DNA of 64,000 bases from Volvox africanus. Its lineage: Eukaryota > Chlorophyta > Chlorophyceae > Chlamydomonadales > Volvocaceae. Made by a program: the position numbers and the translations under genes. Below, piece after piece: positions 12,079-24,523 of the stretch; position 1 is the stretch's first letter, and each line of letters starts with the position of its first letter. Below the pieces are notes generated by a model that saw only the letters and a list, made by a program, of their open reading frames with translations, had not been told where the DNA came from and did not search any database. The stretch spans positions 4,551,001 through 4,615,000 of the forward strand of contig BSDZ01000011.1 of the NCBI GenBank assembly GCA_030268105.1, in the 5' to 3' direction.

Positions 12079-15000
12079 ATGAACATCATGTCGGGACACG
12101 GTTGTAGTCCACTCCTTTCCCTTGTCAGGCAGTGCTGCATTCATAATAAAAATCAAGCGCACTCGTGGCGATCTTTCTCGACAGCATTAGCTGCATCCTC
12201 AAGCAGATGGGCAGTACTTGCATCGCGAGGCGTGCTGCAAGCGGAGGGCTCGCAAGCGCTTGATTTCCTACAGGTATCCAGATACTATTAGTCATGAGGA
12301 ATCTGGATTTGGGCTGAGAAGTAGTCAGTTGAGCGCATCGGTAATTGACACGAAATCGTGCAGGGCATGGTGTCCAACGACGTTCGGCCGCTCATGGGTG
12401 CTAGTGGAGGTGTGTCCGTGTATATGAGGGGAGAGGAAAGGATAGACACGAAGGGAGGAAAGTATCCAGCAGTTCTCTGTCACCTATTAGCCCTTTCCCT
12501 CCCAAACCAGCGTCACCGCAAATGCACACATTACAAGTTCCAACTGCTTTGCGAATCTCCAACCCAACCCAATCGGAGGTGCCCCATCCCAAGTCCTTCC
12601 ACTCGCTTTCCGCCGCCACCTCGTTCCACAACCCCTATCGCCCATGAAGGGTTCCCACAACCGGTTTGCCGTGTTGACCGTTCGCCTTTTCGACCCAACA
12701 TAATGACCACCGGTCTTGTCACTTCCCCCCCTTTTTTCGCGTCCTTCCCACAACCCTAGGGCCCCAACAGGCGCCCATCTACGCCACCATCCTCACTCCC
12801 AAGGGCAAACTCCTGCACGATGTATTCCTTTATCCCCACCCAGGTGCGTCGTCCAAAGGTCAAGGAGGCACTGGGCCGGATCGTATGCGCTTAACCTAAG
12901 TGGGTATGTGGACGAGCATCCCGCTGCTGAAATTCCAACCCTTTTCTTAACCCACCTCATTCCCGACTCCCCCCACACACACACCTCGTTAGTCCTCGTT
13001 TCTCGAGTATCAGCACCAGGATTCGTTTTTTCGACTTCCCTACCCCACCCCACCCCACCCCGCACCTCCCCCTCCGCTTTCGTTCTGCCGGGTACTTTTG
13101 GTTTGCGAAGCAGAGCGCAAGGAAGCCATCCTGATTGATGTCGACGTGAACGGAAGGGCGGCGGCGCTGCAGCTGCTCAACCGGTGCGTGCGGGTGTGTG
13201 TATCTGTAGGTGTATCTGTATGTGTATGTGTATGCGCGTGTCCACGGCAAAGCATAAACGGAATGGTGCGAATACAGTTACAAACGGTCGCAGCACACTG
13301 CCACTCGCCGGCAACCCGCCAACAAGCCACTCGCCGCCAACTTGCAGCTACAAGCTCCGGCGACCCATCAAATTCTCGGACGTCTCCTTGGAATACCGTG
13401 TGGCCGCCGCTTGGGGGAGTAACTCCTCGCCACCAGGTACGGTCCGTACGATGTTTTTTACAGAATGCCGTACGAAGGGGCAGTTGTTTCAGAGCGGGGA
13501 ACGCTAAACACGAAATGCTTCAGTGTTACAGCTTGTCCAATTTCCACTTTCTGCCTAGATCTCGCTCTCTACACTTTGGAACTACTTCCTTGATGTTGAC
13601 GAGGCGTCGCGATGTTTTGTTGTTTGATGCTTGATAAAAAAAGATTAAACGTAACTGCTCCCGCGGGACTTCATGATCACCATCGGGGTTCAATGAAATG
13701 TCGAAAGTGTGTTTATTAAAGTTTTTGTGAAACCTCGCAGGGTCATATTGGAGACAGGACCCTCGCTTACCGAATTTAGGCTTTCGGGCATTGGTGCCCG
13801 TGTCGTCATTGTCATCTGCGGGAGGACAGGGGGCTGTGGCTGGCAGTGAGGACGAGTATCGGGCGCTGCGCTACCGACTGGGTGTAGCGGAGGGCGAGAC
13901 GGAGATTCCGTCAGGTGGGTGAGGATGCGGCTGTGGGCGGAGGGGCTCCAGGAGTTTTCCTTGTCTCATCTTGTTTGGGCTTCTCCGGAAAGAAGGTAGT
14001 GTTGTAAATTGTTTTCCTTGTATTAATGTAAAGGGGCAAGCGGTTGCTCTGCCATGCCGGGTGAGTTTTTTCCAATCTTTCCTGCTTTATTCATTTAATT
14101 GATGGAATTGAAAAATATTTTGTTGGTAGGGGCTTAGTCGTCGATAGATATAGTCGATAAAGAAGTTGATACGGAAGTCGATAAATAGACAGTCGACAGA
14201 TAGCCTTCGGTACACTATCTTATACACGACTCCAAAAAGAGTATACTGCGATATGATTATTCCCAAGATGTTCTCAGGCGGCGATCACTCGATTATATTT
14301 TTGTCTGGAGGCCGCAAAATCGCGCCGCTAAACAGTCCTAAGATTCCGAAGGCTATGCGCCTGCAGCAAACTGCCCTATCCGGTCATTGTTAGTAGACGG
14401 CGCAAACCACATTTGAGTAGCTTGTGCATGTTAGCGCAGGCATAAATGCACATGCAGGAATCGTAGTCGTAGATACAGCTGCAGGAGCCACCTCCCTACT
14501 TGCAGCTGTAATGCAAGCGCCATCGGTCGACTGATGATGGGTGGCGTTTTAAAACACGATTGTTACCGGAATTAAACGTGCAACTAATCATCAGTGTCGC
14601 TACTTCACTAAAGCTTACAAACCCTAATCTAAACCCTAGTTTAATCCCTAACAAAAAACTGAGAATCCTAGCCAAAGCCCTAAGAGCCCCAATCCCAAAC
14701 TGCCCCGTCCCCCATTAAACCCTGCTTGTGCTCACAACAGCTTGTTTTGGGCGATTCAATTAAACAATCAATCAAAGTTCGTCACATAATGCACGCAACA
14801 ATACCCAGTACCTGCCAACACAACGCAAAGTCGCACCGATACGTCGCGTTTTTACTGCTCTGCGCGGTGTTGTTTTTCGACTTCGTGCCCCCGTCCCACA
14901 TGGATCTTCTTCTTGCACCACCCAACCCCAACCCAACCCTGCTTCTCGTTCCACTTCGTTCATCTCCTCGTGTGCAAATTTCCATCTCCTCCCGCTCCCC

Positions 15001-17254
15001 GGCTGTTCTGCGCATTTCAGTGCTCTGGGTCTTTGGTTTTATCCTCGATTGCATTTGAGTTTTGGCATTAACGCAACCCTCCTCCCGTCTGGGGCTGCAG
15101 GTCAGGCGGCCCCCCTGGAGTACAACGTGGATGAGCTGCACGGTGTCAGCTACACCAAGGGCTGCTATGTGGGTCAGGAGCGGAACTCCTTCACGCACTA
15201 CAGGGGCCTTATCCGCAGGTGTGCATGGGGAGAATGAGGGTAAATAAACGCTTGGTTTGCTCCTTTACACCAACCCCACGGCCCTCCCGGTTGTGGTGAA
15301 GGTCGTGGGCCTGATGTAGAAGAGCACACTAAGGGAATGGATGTTAGATACCCCGTACACCGGAGATCTAGCGTGCGCTCGGGGAAGGGGCTGACGATAG
15401 GCTGCGGCAGCTGTGGCAGTGGCGGTGGTAGTGGCGTAGGTAGTGGCGGTGGTAGTGGCGGCGGTTATGGCGGCGGCCGCCGCGTCAGCGTCACCATTAG
15501 CAGCTGCCAGTGCGGTCATGCATTGGTTGTGCAGATGGCGCTGATATCGCAGCCCGCAGCTGTGTGGGTGATCAACGCATGATGCAACACATGATGTGCC
15601 GAATTAGTAACGAGGATTGGAAGGTGCCAGAAGTGATGATCGACGCTTTGTTCCTCTCTTATGCTGGGTGGGGATTGGGGGGTACTAGAAGGGGACAGCA
15701 GTGGGGGGGAGGGACCAGGGGCTCTTTTCCCTTAACCACGGGCAGTGTGTTGCGGGGAGGGGGGGGGAGGGCAGTGCGGTGTGGGGAGTGAAGGCGAGGG
15801 GAGGGGTCAAAGAGGCGTGAGGAGGGATAAGGGACAGGGAGAGGGGGAGCTTTACCTGATGGATGTGCTGGAATGGTATGGGCAACATACCACTGGAAGT
15901 TGGGAAAAGAGCGCATCTCGGAAGGCCCGTCTTGAATGATGTGGCGCTGCACCTCTATCGGGATGCGCTCCTGGGGACTCCTCTCCATCCCAAAACGCAG
16001 GCGGCTGATGCCAGTGCAGTTGGCAGCGATGGATCCAGCGGATACGAGAGCGGGGGCTGGTCCAGGTAAGGCGGGGAGGGGTTTGGCGTCGCGAGCGAAG
16101 CTGGAGGAAAACAGAAGAGATGGTGGCGGGCTAAAATAAATGAAGTAAATTTATTGACAAAATAAAACAAAATTTGAAATATTATTAATTTATGTTGAGA
16201 CTTTGGCGTGTTAAGCGCCGTTCCAGTCCTGTACCTAGCCGAGGTCCTCTCCGCACCTTACGGCAATAATTCCTGGGGAGCAGATGCCCGGGTAGCCAGT
16301 GGGCCACTTCTTTACGTCGCTCAAAACGGACTTTTAAGGAAAAGCAAATGCAGAGGGAGGAAAGGGGAAACAAGCAAGTAGAAGGAACAGGAATAATAAT
16401 GAGGAACGAACATGGTATATATGTATATTAAATATGTAAAAGGGTGTCTGATTGTCATACGACAATTTAAGGGTTCGGTCTGATGAGTAAATCCGCTGGG
16501 GGAGAGCAAAGGCCTTAGTGGAGCGCATTCGCCCTTCAATATGTCGACCCTGTAGAATATGTTCTCCGGAACCAACTCACACCGGAGGGCGACCCACCTT
16601 GGTGAGGAAAAGACATCAGTGAAAGCGACCTTCTTGATTGAGTCCTCGCCTTGCGATAGTGCAACCGGCCCCCCCCATCCTGGTCTTACAGGGTCGTCTT
16701 CAGCGGCTTCTGCGACCGTGGCAAGCGGCAGCGGCGACGGCGGCGGTGGAGCCACGAACGGCGCCAAGTTTCCCCCCTTTAATGTCCCGTCCGGCGCTGA
16801 TATTGTTGACGCCGCCAGCGGCCGCAGCATCGGCCAGCTTCGTGGGGCGGTACTGCCGACGGGGTCGGAGGCCTTGCCTGGAGCCGTCCGTGTGTCTTGG
16901 GGTATAGCCCACGTGAAGCTTGATGTCGCCTTGTCAGCAGCGGAGGGCAGGACGGAGCTGGTGGTGGCAGGGGCAGCAGCTGGTGAGACCGTCTCCTCGG
17001 ACCTCACCGGCCCGGCGGATGTAGATAAAGGGAGAGGAGCAAGTCGTTTAGGATTGGCGGCAGGGCCGGGATTGGGATTTGAATCCGGATCCAAACCTCA
17101 GGGAGGCCAAGGGCGCCCGGGGGAAGTGGTGGGAACTTCAGGGAGGGGGACGATGTCGTGGCGAGTGGTGCCGGTACGACCGGTGTGGTGGCCTGTAGAA
17201 TGGGGATACGAGGAGGAGTTGGCGAATGGGGGACCGGGCCCCAGGTCGTCGTGA
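12079..17254 (+). CDS. IBA57: IBA57/YgfZ-type folate-binding Fe-S assembly protein, probably mitochondrial
   Basis: Nine exons (12079-12273, 12364-12409, 12760-12843, 13114-13183, 13348-13436, 13741-13914, 15101-15218, 16001-16065, 16692-17254), all phases closing, give 467 residues. IBA57 works with ISCA proteins in the late step of mitochondrial 4Fe-4S cluster assembly; the fold is that of GcvT aminomethyltransferases. Supporting motifs are an N-terminal Arg/Ser-rich stretch like a mitochondrial presequence, LASRGVLQAEGSQALDFLQ then GMVSNDVRPL, ILTPKGKLLHDVFLY, YRLGVAEGETEIP, and the diagnostic KGCYVGQE with Cys about 241. The C-terminal domain contains AASGRSIGQLRGAV and ends near RPVWWPVEWG. 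The last exon has a long Gly/Ser/Ala-rich insertion. Intron 6 is the longest at about 1.2 kb. ATG 12088, in frame, is an alternative start. Plastid IBA57-like paralogues exist, so localisation is inferred. Confidence 0.9.
14134..14206. repeat. Degenerate GTCGATA-type short repeat
   Basis: Several imperfect copies of AGTCGATA (AGTCGATA, AGTTGATA, AGTCGACA) in intron 6 of the IBA57 gene. Likely simple-sequence drift. Confidence 0.5.
14620..14682. repeat. Interstitial telomere-like CCCTAA tract
   Basis: Imperfect repeats such as AAACCCTAATCTAAACCCTAG, within intron 6 of the IBA57 gene. Green-algal telomeres are TTTAGGG or TTTTAGGG, so this resembles a decayed interstitial telomeric sequence. 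Confidence 0.55.
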
Positions 17255-17284
17255 TTATCAGTGAGTCATTGGATAGGTGTCCAA

Positions 17285-17354
17285 TTCGGGTTCGGATTAG
17301 GATTCAGATTCAGATTCGGATTCGGACTCGGATTCGGGTTCGGGTTCGGGTTTT
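17285..17354. repeat. Hexanucleotide repeat, GGATTC/GGGTTC type
   Basis: About eleven imperfect tandem hexamers of the form G-G/A-A/G-T-T-C, ending in GGGTTC copies. Located just after the IBA57 stop codon and probably in its 3' UTR. Confidence 0.85.
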
Positions 17355-17448
17355 AGCAACAGACTTAGATTCAGTAGGGTTGTGTTGGTGTGTATTAGTG
17401 GCGGAATGTGGATCAAGGGAGGGGCGCGTGTGGTGAATGGATGATTTG

Positions 17449-17453
17449 TGTAA
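17449..17453 (+). terminator. TGTAA poly(A) signal of the IBA57 gene
   Basis: First plausible plus-strand TGTAA after the IBA57 stop, about 195 nt downstream. Confidence 0.45.
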
Positions 17454-18075
17454 TGATCACTGCCGTGCTTGGGGGCTATGAATCGGCTTATCGGCTACCA
17501 TGGCTACTGTGCATGTGGCTAATTTGGCGGAGTGTGGTGGCTTGGATAACGCAACCTAAAAGCTTGGTCGGCTGGCAAGTTAAATGCTTCGTTTGTGGCT
17601 AACATCTCGCAGTTTGTACAAAAAGAATCAGGACGAAGTTTCTCATCAAATGCTACTCGTCACTGGAAACAGGCGTGGCAAAGGTGACCCGTGCACAGTA
17701 CGGGCTGTACAGACGTCAAAAAGGTATGACTGTCCGAAGTGGCAATCCATACAAAGCAGGAAATTGGATGGGACAGGTTATAATAACATCCGTAACAGCC
17801 ATTAAAAATGCTCAGGATGAACCCTCTGAGCGTTTGATAGGGATGCGAGAAACGACGTACAGTCTTCTTGCTGTTACCACTCTAGGTCCTCCAAAAACTT
17901 GGTAAAAGTGTTGACTAGTTTTAAAATGTACTTCGTTCAGATAGTTTTGGATTTTGAACAATCCTTACAACACATCATGGCATGTTTTTAAAAAATTGGG
18001 CATCGTTCGTTTGTCTTGCCCTCCCAGACTAGATCGCAGCTTGTGCTGAGATTCTCACATTTAATTTCGAAAGCT

Positions 18076-18107
18076 CGCCATGACTGCTTGGCAAAGCAGT
18101 CATGGCG
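18076..18107 (+). repeat. Perfect 14-bp inverted repeat with 4-nt loop over the GT61 start codon
   Basis: Left arm 18076-18089 (CGCCATGACTGCTT), loop GGCA, right arm 18094-18107 (exact reverse complement of the left arm). The ATG at 18080 lies inside the left arm. In RNA this would form a strong hairpin that pairs the start codon. Confidence 0.95.
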
Positions 18108-21100
18108 GGGCATTCCGTCTGTCGTTCGTGTTGCTGTTGCTAATCGGCCGCTGCGGAGGGCTCGCCGTACGTGCGAGAACACCTAAACGTAAATCACATA
18201 CCCTGGACGATATACTCGTTGCGAACATCACCTCGGCCGACGTCGAACATAACGATGTGCAGCAGTTCGTGCGGAAAGGTATTGCCTACATGGAGGCTTT
18301 GGGCATCAAACTCTCCGAGGAGTGCGAGCGACGGTACGGTTATACCTTTATCGCAGATCAGAAATATCACCACTTCCGGCTTTGCAAATCCGAAGCGAAA
18401 CTTAGTCACAATGGCAAGCTGACGGGTGTGTCGCGAAGTCAGTCTGCTCTGGCCAAGTACCGCTCCCGCTTTGAGAAGCAGCAGCAGGGTCGGAAGGACC
18501 GCGCTACAGTATCAACCACCATCAAAAGCAAAAGTACACTGAAATCAGCAGCTACTGCTGCGGCTACTGCCGGCACTGGCAAGCGCCGGTCTGTGCTGGA
18601 GCATTTGTGGCATCACGATGAAGCAGTAGACCGTGACACCTCCGCTGCCGCTAGTGCGGCGCTCGGACGGGGCGACGACGTCGTTAACGAATCTATTAAC
18701 CCACGGGATGGTGACCCAGAAGGATGGACTGCACGCCAATCTTTGAGTCATATTGATCTTTTCGAGCTGGAACCGGAGCTGGAGCCGGATGGTGTCGATG
18801 ATGGAGGAATCAACATTCGGAGAACCCGGCGCTTGCAAGCCGCTGGCAACAGCAGTAGCCTCATGTACAAAATCCTGAAATATGTAGAGACGAAGAAAGA
18901 AGCCGACGGAGGTGGTGACATCTCAGACGTGTACAATGATGATGACAGCGATGCTAATGCCGACGCAAAGGCCGCGGTGATGGAACTCGAGGATGCCGAC
19001 AGCAGCGGCGCCGCCGCCACAAATGCCACCTCCACCTCTGCCACGGCCACGGCCATTGATGCAGAGAGGGCCGCTAAGAAGGAAGCCTGGCTGGCGAAGC
19101 GGCGGGCCGCAGTCAGCAATGCGATAGAGCCCGATGTTGAGGTTCCGGCGCTTACAGCAATCAACAACACGTTTAAGTCCTCTGTGGACTGCTATCTGCA
19201 GCCCAGCATGCCCCGCAATGTGGGCTTCAAGGACGCGCAGTTGCTGTGCCTGGGACGTAATGTAGTGCTGGACTCTTGTGCGTACTATGACGGCCAGAAC
19301 GAGGACTTCGAAGTGCGCTTCCCAAAACCCAAGGTGGGGAGGATTGCTCGGCGGGGCCCAATGGAGAAGTAGGACATATCTATGCAAGCGTCACACGGTG
19401 GTGGCATTCCTCACCAGCGGCCCTCTAAAACCTAACCTGGGTGCGGAGCCCCCTGCGTCTCCCAGCTAGCTGAATTGACTTAAGCATGCATTTGTCGGGT
19501 TCCACGCTCACCAGCAGCGTCCAACAGAAACTAGTGGATCAACGGCGCAATCCGCTCTGCTCCCGGTCAGCTCGCAAGCCAATATCTTATGTATGCGATT
19601 GTTGATGTATTTGTATACGGGTTACGGGATCACGACTGGGAGAGATAGGTACAATTGACAACGGACCCGTGGGTCACAGGAACCCGCGCCAACGCGGGGA
19701 GAGGGGATAACTACCGGGACCTCACAATGTGCCGAATGCGCCCCCTGAGCCGAGCGCCATCATTATCGTCCATTCCTGATTATTATTCCCAAATGTGTTA
19801 AGTGATACAGTATTAAGTGATGCTACCTGTCCTTACTTTTTTTTCCTCCAACCCCATTGGTTCCTTCCTTGCGCACGTGACAGGTCGGGGCTTTAAAGCT
19901 GGGCTGCAGCATCCGTGCGACGCTTCTCGGTGAGCGAAACCTAACAAAGGGTTACAAGAACCGCATCTGGTGGATGTACGCGCAGGTGTGTGGGGAGTCA
20001 CAGATGGGGTGAGACGGAATTTGGCGGAAGGGGGATTGAGACGGTCCCCGGAGAGGTTTTTGAGGTGGATGCACACTTTGGAATGTTTGGAATTGGTTTG
20101 GAGCAGAGGAGCCCAAAAAGAAGATATAAGTACGCAAATAGGACAATATACCATTGTAGAAAGCAAAATATAAAAGAATGAAGGATATGAATATTATGAT
20201 AAACAATATAAAAATGGAAAAATTAAATTTAAGAGCGATTTAAATTGCACCATGACTTCCGCGATATGGCTTGGTCCTTATCGGAAGTCCACAGTCCTTG
20301 TCAAAGGGAACCATATCCTCGAAATTACCTTCCCCCCAGATTGTGGTATTCCTGTCTATCTGTAATAGTACGGACTGCATTAACTGGGGTGGGAGTGCGG
20401 TTGGGTTGCAGTTCGTAAAATCTCATCGGCGTTCGTCCTTTTGTGACAAAATGTGTCTGTGTCTGCTTCCAACAGGACAACGCGTACGATACTGTACGAC
20501 AATCCTGTGAGCCGGGCAGCGGCCACGTGGTGGAGCACCCGGTAGCGTTCGTGCTCCGAGACCGCTATACACACACGCTGCATGAGCTGGAGGTGCTGTC
20601 CACCATCTTCACCAGCCTGGCGGTTGTGGATTTGCCCGAGGTGGGAGGCGTGCGGGAGTGCGACGTCGAGCTGTTTGCGGTGGCCTGGCGAATGAACCGC
20701 AAACAGACGAGCACCACCGGGCTTACCTAGTGGGGAGTGCCTGACGAGCCTCTGATTAGGTGCCACTATAACCCCACTCCCTGCCTGCCTCCCTCACCCC
20801 CTCCAAAAGGGTCTATCCGCACCACCAGTTTGGGGGCCTAAACCCTTTGCCCATCCGCACTGACGCCTCAGGTCCGTGAACAGGGTATTCAAATCGTCCT
20901 GGCTGACCAGATGCCTCACGCCTCCTACCGCCCCACCTACGCCGCCATCTCCTACCCCTACCGCCTGCGCCACCTGGCTGAGGCCCCCTACCCTCCAAAC
21001 ACTTGCTTCCGCACGGCGCTGTTCATCAACGCCTTCACGAACTCCATCGCTTTCAACCCCAACCAGAACACATCCGAGTGCTTCTCGCCCGTCATGATAG

Positions 21101-24100
21101 GAGTGCACAAGTAAGCAGAAAGTGTTGGTGTGCGTGCATCTCATGTAGTCCTACGCGTGTAGTCCCCCAAAGTTGTGTTTTCATGAATGATAACCCATAA
21201 AGGCATGTGGGTATGCGTGCGTTCATCTGTTTTTCTCTCTTAGTGCATGTCTATGCTATGTGTTTTGCATGGATCAAGCCAAAGGCAGGACGCCAGGAGA
21301 GCAATGCAGAAGCAAGAGGAAGAGGAAGAGGAAAAGAAAGGAAGGAAAGAAAATAATATGGGTTTGTGCTTGTGTTTGTGGGTATGTATGTGCGTATGTT
21401 ACACGTGTGCACTCAGCCTATCTCTGTGACTAAGTAAGCGCCCAGCTAACCCTAGGCCCTAACGAGCTTTGTGGGAGTAAACACATCATGAGGCTCAATT
21501 TAGCTTTGGCGCCAATCAGGAAATCAACAGACCCATGGGCCATAGTAACACAACCAGGCGTACTTAGTGGTACAGCTGCATATTGCCCACCGATTCGCTG
21601 ACTGCTGGAAAGCGGCCGCGGCTGCGTTAGGGGTAGGGGTGGAGGTGGGGCTGGGAACTTAATGGACATTGGGCTGGGGGATTTCACGGGTAGCTGTCCC
21701 ATCCCAGGTGGCTCCGGAACCTGCACAAGGAGCTTGACCCCACGTACCTGGCCCGGGTACACCACCACGCCTCCGAAACCGGCGGCATCGTACGGCGCTC
21801 CATCGTGTGGACGAGTCGCCGTAACCTCGAGGCCCTCCGTCTGACCAGCGGTGTGGGGATGACCGAGTGGCAGTCGGCCCGCATGGTGCCCAACGAGAAC
21901 GAGGTCGTTACAGCGTTGCAGGTGGGTAGGTAGACAGCAAGACAAACAGACAGATGCAGATGCAGATGCATTGGAGATGGCATCAGGAGGTAGCATGAGA
22001 GGAAATACACATGTATGATATAACCCCGTTCCCTTTACTCCTTCCTCGGTTGAACGATTATAATGATGATCATTCTTGTTATGATTATCGTCGTTATAGT
22101 GAATGGCTAACATATATACAGATATTTGTATCTTCAACCCTGAGCTAATGTCTCATCATTCATTTTTCTCATCATTCCAAGAATGGCTGTTTAAGAGGGA
22201 TGCATGAAGGGTATGAGTAGGGGGGGTTTCAGTGGAGGGTGGTATACGAAGCGGCGGTCATCCCGGTCGCGGCGAACACCCTTCCCGGCCACCTACCGGG
22301 GGAAAAACACCTTTGCCGAACCATCACGTGCGGATTCATCTCCAGACGCTGCAGATCTGCCGCCACTCCTTTCCATCCTCTATCCTTTCCATGATACTCC
22401 ACACGCGGTCCCACGTCCTCAACCCTTCGTCCCTGGGTACCAGTCCGCCATTCTGCGGTGGAACTCGCGGTCATGCCTGCTGGCGCGCTACTACGAGGGC
22501 GACCAGGGGCTGGAAGGCTGCCGGGACTCCAACGTGCAGTTCGATCTGGTGTTTGGCGAATTCAGTGACTGGCCCTACTACCCAGACCAGCTCATGACCA
22601 TCTACAGGTACATCTACAAGAACATGGGAATATGGCGCCAAATAAACATGGGCGTCGAATAAAACGGATACGCCAACCAACTAGTCATGAAGAAAAGAAC
22701 AGGCCTGAAGTATACCTTTGCTAAATTATACTGGTGTACCTCAATGATGTTCAGGTAACGAGGACTTGTCATACGCTGTGTTCGCGTCGCGATTGGAGTA
22801 CTTTCTTTCCTTGCTTCTCTCATAGATGCGATCGCAGTCGCGCTTTGCACGTTCTAGTTTTGGGTCGAAATTTCAGCCTGGTGGCCTTCTGTGTGTCTTT
22901 TTCTATTATGTTTTCTCATCGCATCGTTGGCGCATTCGTCCCTCCCCAGGACCGGCATCCTTATTGGGGTCCACGGTGCTGCCCTCACCTTCATCACTTC
23001 CACCACCTCCGGCGAGTCGGCCCTCCTGGAGCTGGCGGGGGTGGGCTGGGAGGAGACTCAGACGGGGAACATGCTCAACCTCTTTCCCTCCCTCGCGCAC
23101 AACGTGGGGGCCTACTATGAACAGGTACCAGTATTTACAACGTGACATATGTACTAGACCTTTTGTGCGATGGGGTCATAGCAACACAGGACTGCAGAAA
23201 GAAAAGATCAGGGTGATGGTGCTCCATTCTATGAGTGGGTTTGAATCCCTGGTTTGCATAGCAATCCTACAGCTTGGATTGCATTCGTACATTGATTACG
23301 TCGTATTTTTTCTCTCCACATCTGAGCCTGTGGCCTCCTTAAATTGGCTTCCATTTTTGCGCATTCGGGTGTCTGTCTTAACCCTTCTGCTTAGGTGCGG
23401 TACCAGGGCCCAGATATCGACATCAAGATCGCAACGAATGCACTGGAGAGGTAGGCGACGTTTGGCGCTTGGCTTTGGTTTGGTACTCCTTTGGACCGTT
23501 TTCGGTTTCTTGGCGTTTTCTCCGTTCACAGCTTCGTCCGTACATAATTCTTCTCCCATGACCTGACCGGCATTGCTCATGTCCCGATGTGACCTGACGA
23601 GCACGCGCCATCTGCACTCCCACAAATCAGTGCACCCAGTCATCCACTCACCCAATACACCCACACGCTTACACGTATTTTTTAACACGTGTAAACACAG
23701 GGCCATGGACGAGGTCTCTCGCCGCATCACCGCAAACCAGAAGCACCAGCAGCGGGAGATGCAGCAGCCGCGCTTCAACGATCAGTACAACTTTGATATC
23801 ATGTTTCCCAACGTAAGGCCCGGCACGGCGGCGCTGAGGGCGTGGAGGGGGTTAAAGGCCCTGTGCCTGTGGCAGGGCTGGTTAACCAGAAAGGGGAAGG
23901 TTAACTGCAGGAGTGCAGAACAGGAAAGAAGTGATGACGGAAGGAAAAGAATAGCAAAAAACAAGTGAACTCGCTGATGAGGAGACAGCACCTCGGGAGC
24001 TGTACCGTTTGGCACCCGGCTCTTAACCTGCATAATAGCATGAAGCATGGACGAAGGCGAACGAACGAGTGACACGTCCTTTCCTAACGGTAGTTACCCT

Positions 24101-24523
24101 CTTGCTCATCCGGTAGTTACCCTCTTGTATATCCGTGCCCCTGTCTCCTCTTCCAGCACCTCCACTGTTATTATTGTCTTGGTGTCATCGAGATCCAGGA
24201 TTATCCCCCATGTCCTTCTTCGGGCCTTCGATGTGTATTACTCAGCACCATTGTTGATTATCGTAACCCTTCCACCCCTCCACCCCTTCGCTCGTGCGCT
24301 CTCTGCCACGTCCTTCACCGGCATCTCCTCCGTGCCCCTGGTTGGTGTACACGCCCTGTGCTTGGCACCGCAGGCATGCCCCACCTCCGTGCCCAACAAG
24401 CTACGCCGCTACGTGACCAACCACCCGGTGCAAATGAATCTGAATGCCAGTACCGCAGACAATAGCAGCAGTGGTAATAGCAGTAATAGCAGCAAAAGCA
24501 GTTTTGAAGCCGGTGGCAGGTAG
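18080..24523 (+). CDS. GT61-family (DUF563) glycosyltransferase, secretory pathway
   Basis: Nine exons (18080-19333, 20476-20679, 20872-21110, 21708-21921, 22444-22607, 22950-23124, 23395-23450, 23701-23812, 24374-24523) give 855 residues. The GT61 family transfers xylose, arabinose or GlcNAc in the ER/Golgi (plant XylT, animal EOGT). An N-terminal hydrophobic stretch (SFVLLLLIG, residues 15-23) acts as signal or anchor. A long Ala/Ser/Asp-rich stalk follows to about residue 370. The catalytic part starts near NNTFKSSVDCYL and includes HPVAFVLRD, IQIVLADQ and the GT61 signature ILIGVHGAALTF near residue 700, then ESALLEL. The C-terminus is an Asn/Ser tail. The junction 19333/20476 is my least certain join, and a candidate 46-nt exon between them breaks the frame. 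The start is the only in-frame ATG before the signal sequence. The sugar donor cannot be told from sequence. Confidence 0.85.

Larger units (their letters stand above)
17255..18079. other. Intergenic region between IBA57 and GT61 genes
   Basis: Holds the IBA57 3' UTR with a TGTAA at 17449-17453, a hexamer repeat, and the GT61 promoter. I see no further gene. Confidence 0.6.

Noticed and set aside
13018..13070. CACCC-rich tract as a regulatory element
   Set aside because: It is the pyrimidine-rich end of an intron with simple repeats; nothing beyond that is supported.
19884..19929. Candidate 46-nt exon of the GT61 gene with good GT/AG sites
   Set aside because: Including it causes a frame shift and an early stop in the next exon; a direct join 19333/20476 keeps the family sequence.
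23229..23250. tRNA B-box-like GGTTTGAATCC near 23236
   Set aside because: No matching A box, anticodon arm or acceptor stem can be folded around it; it lies in an intron of the GT61 gene.
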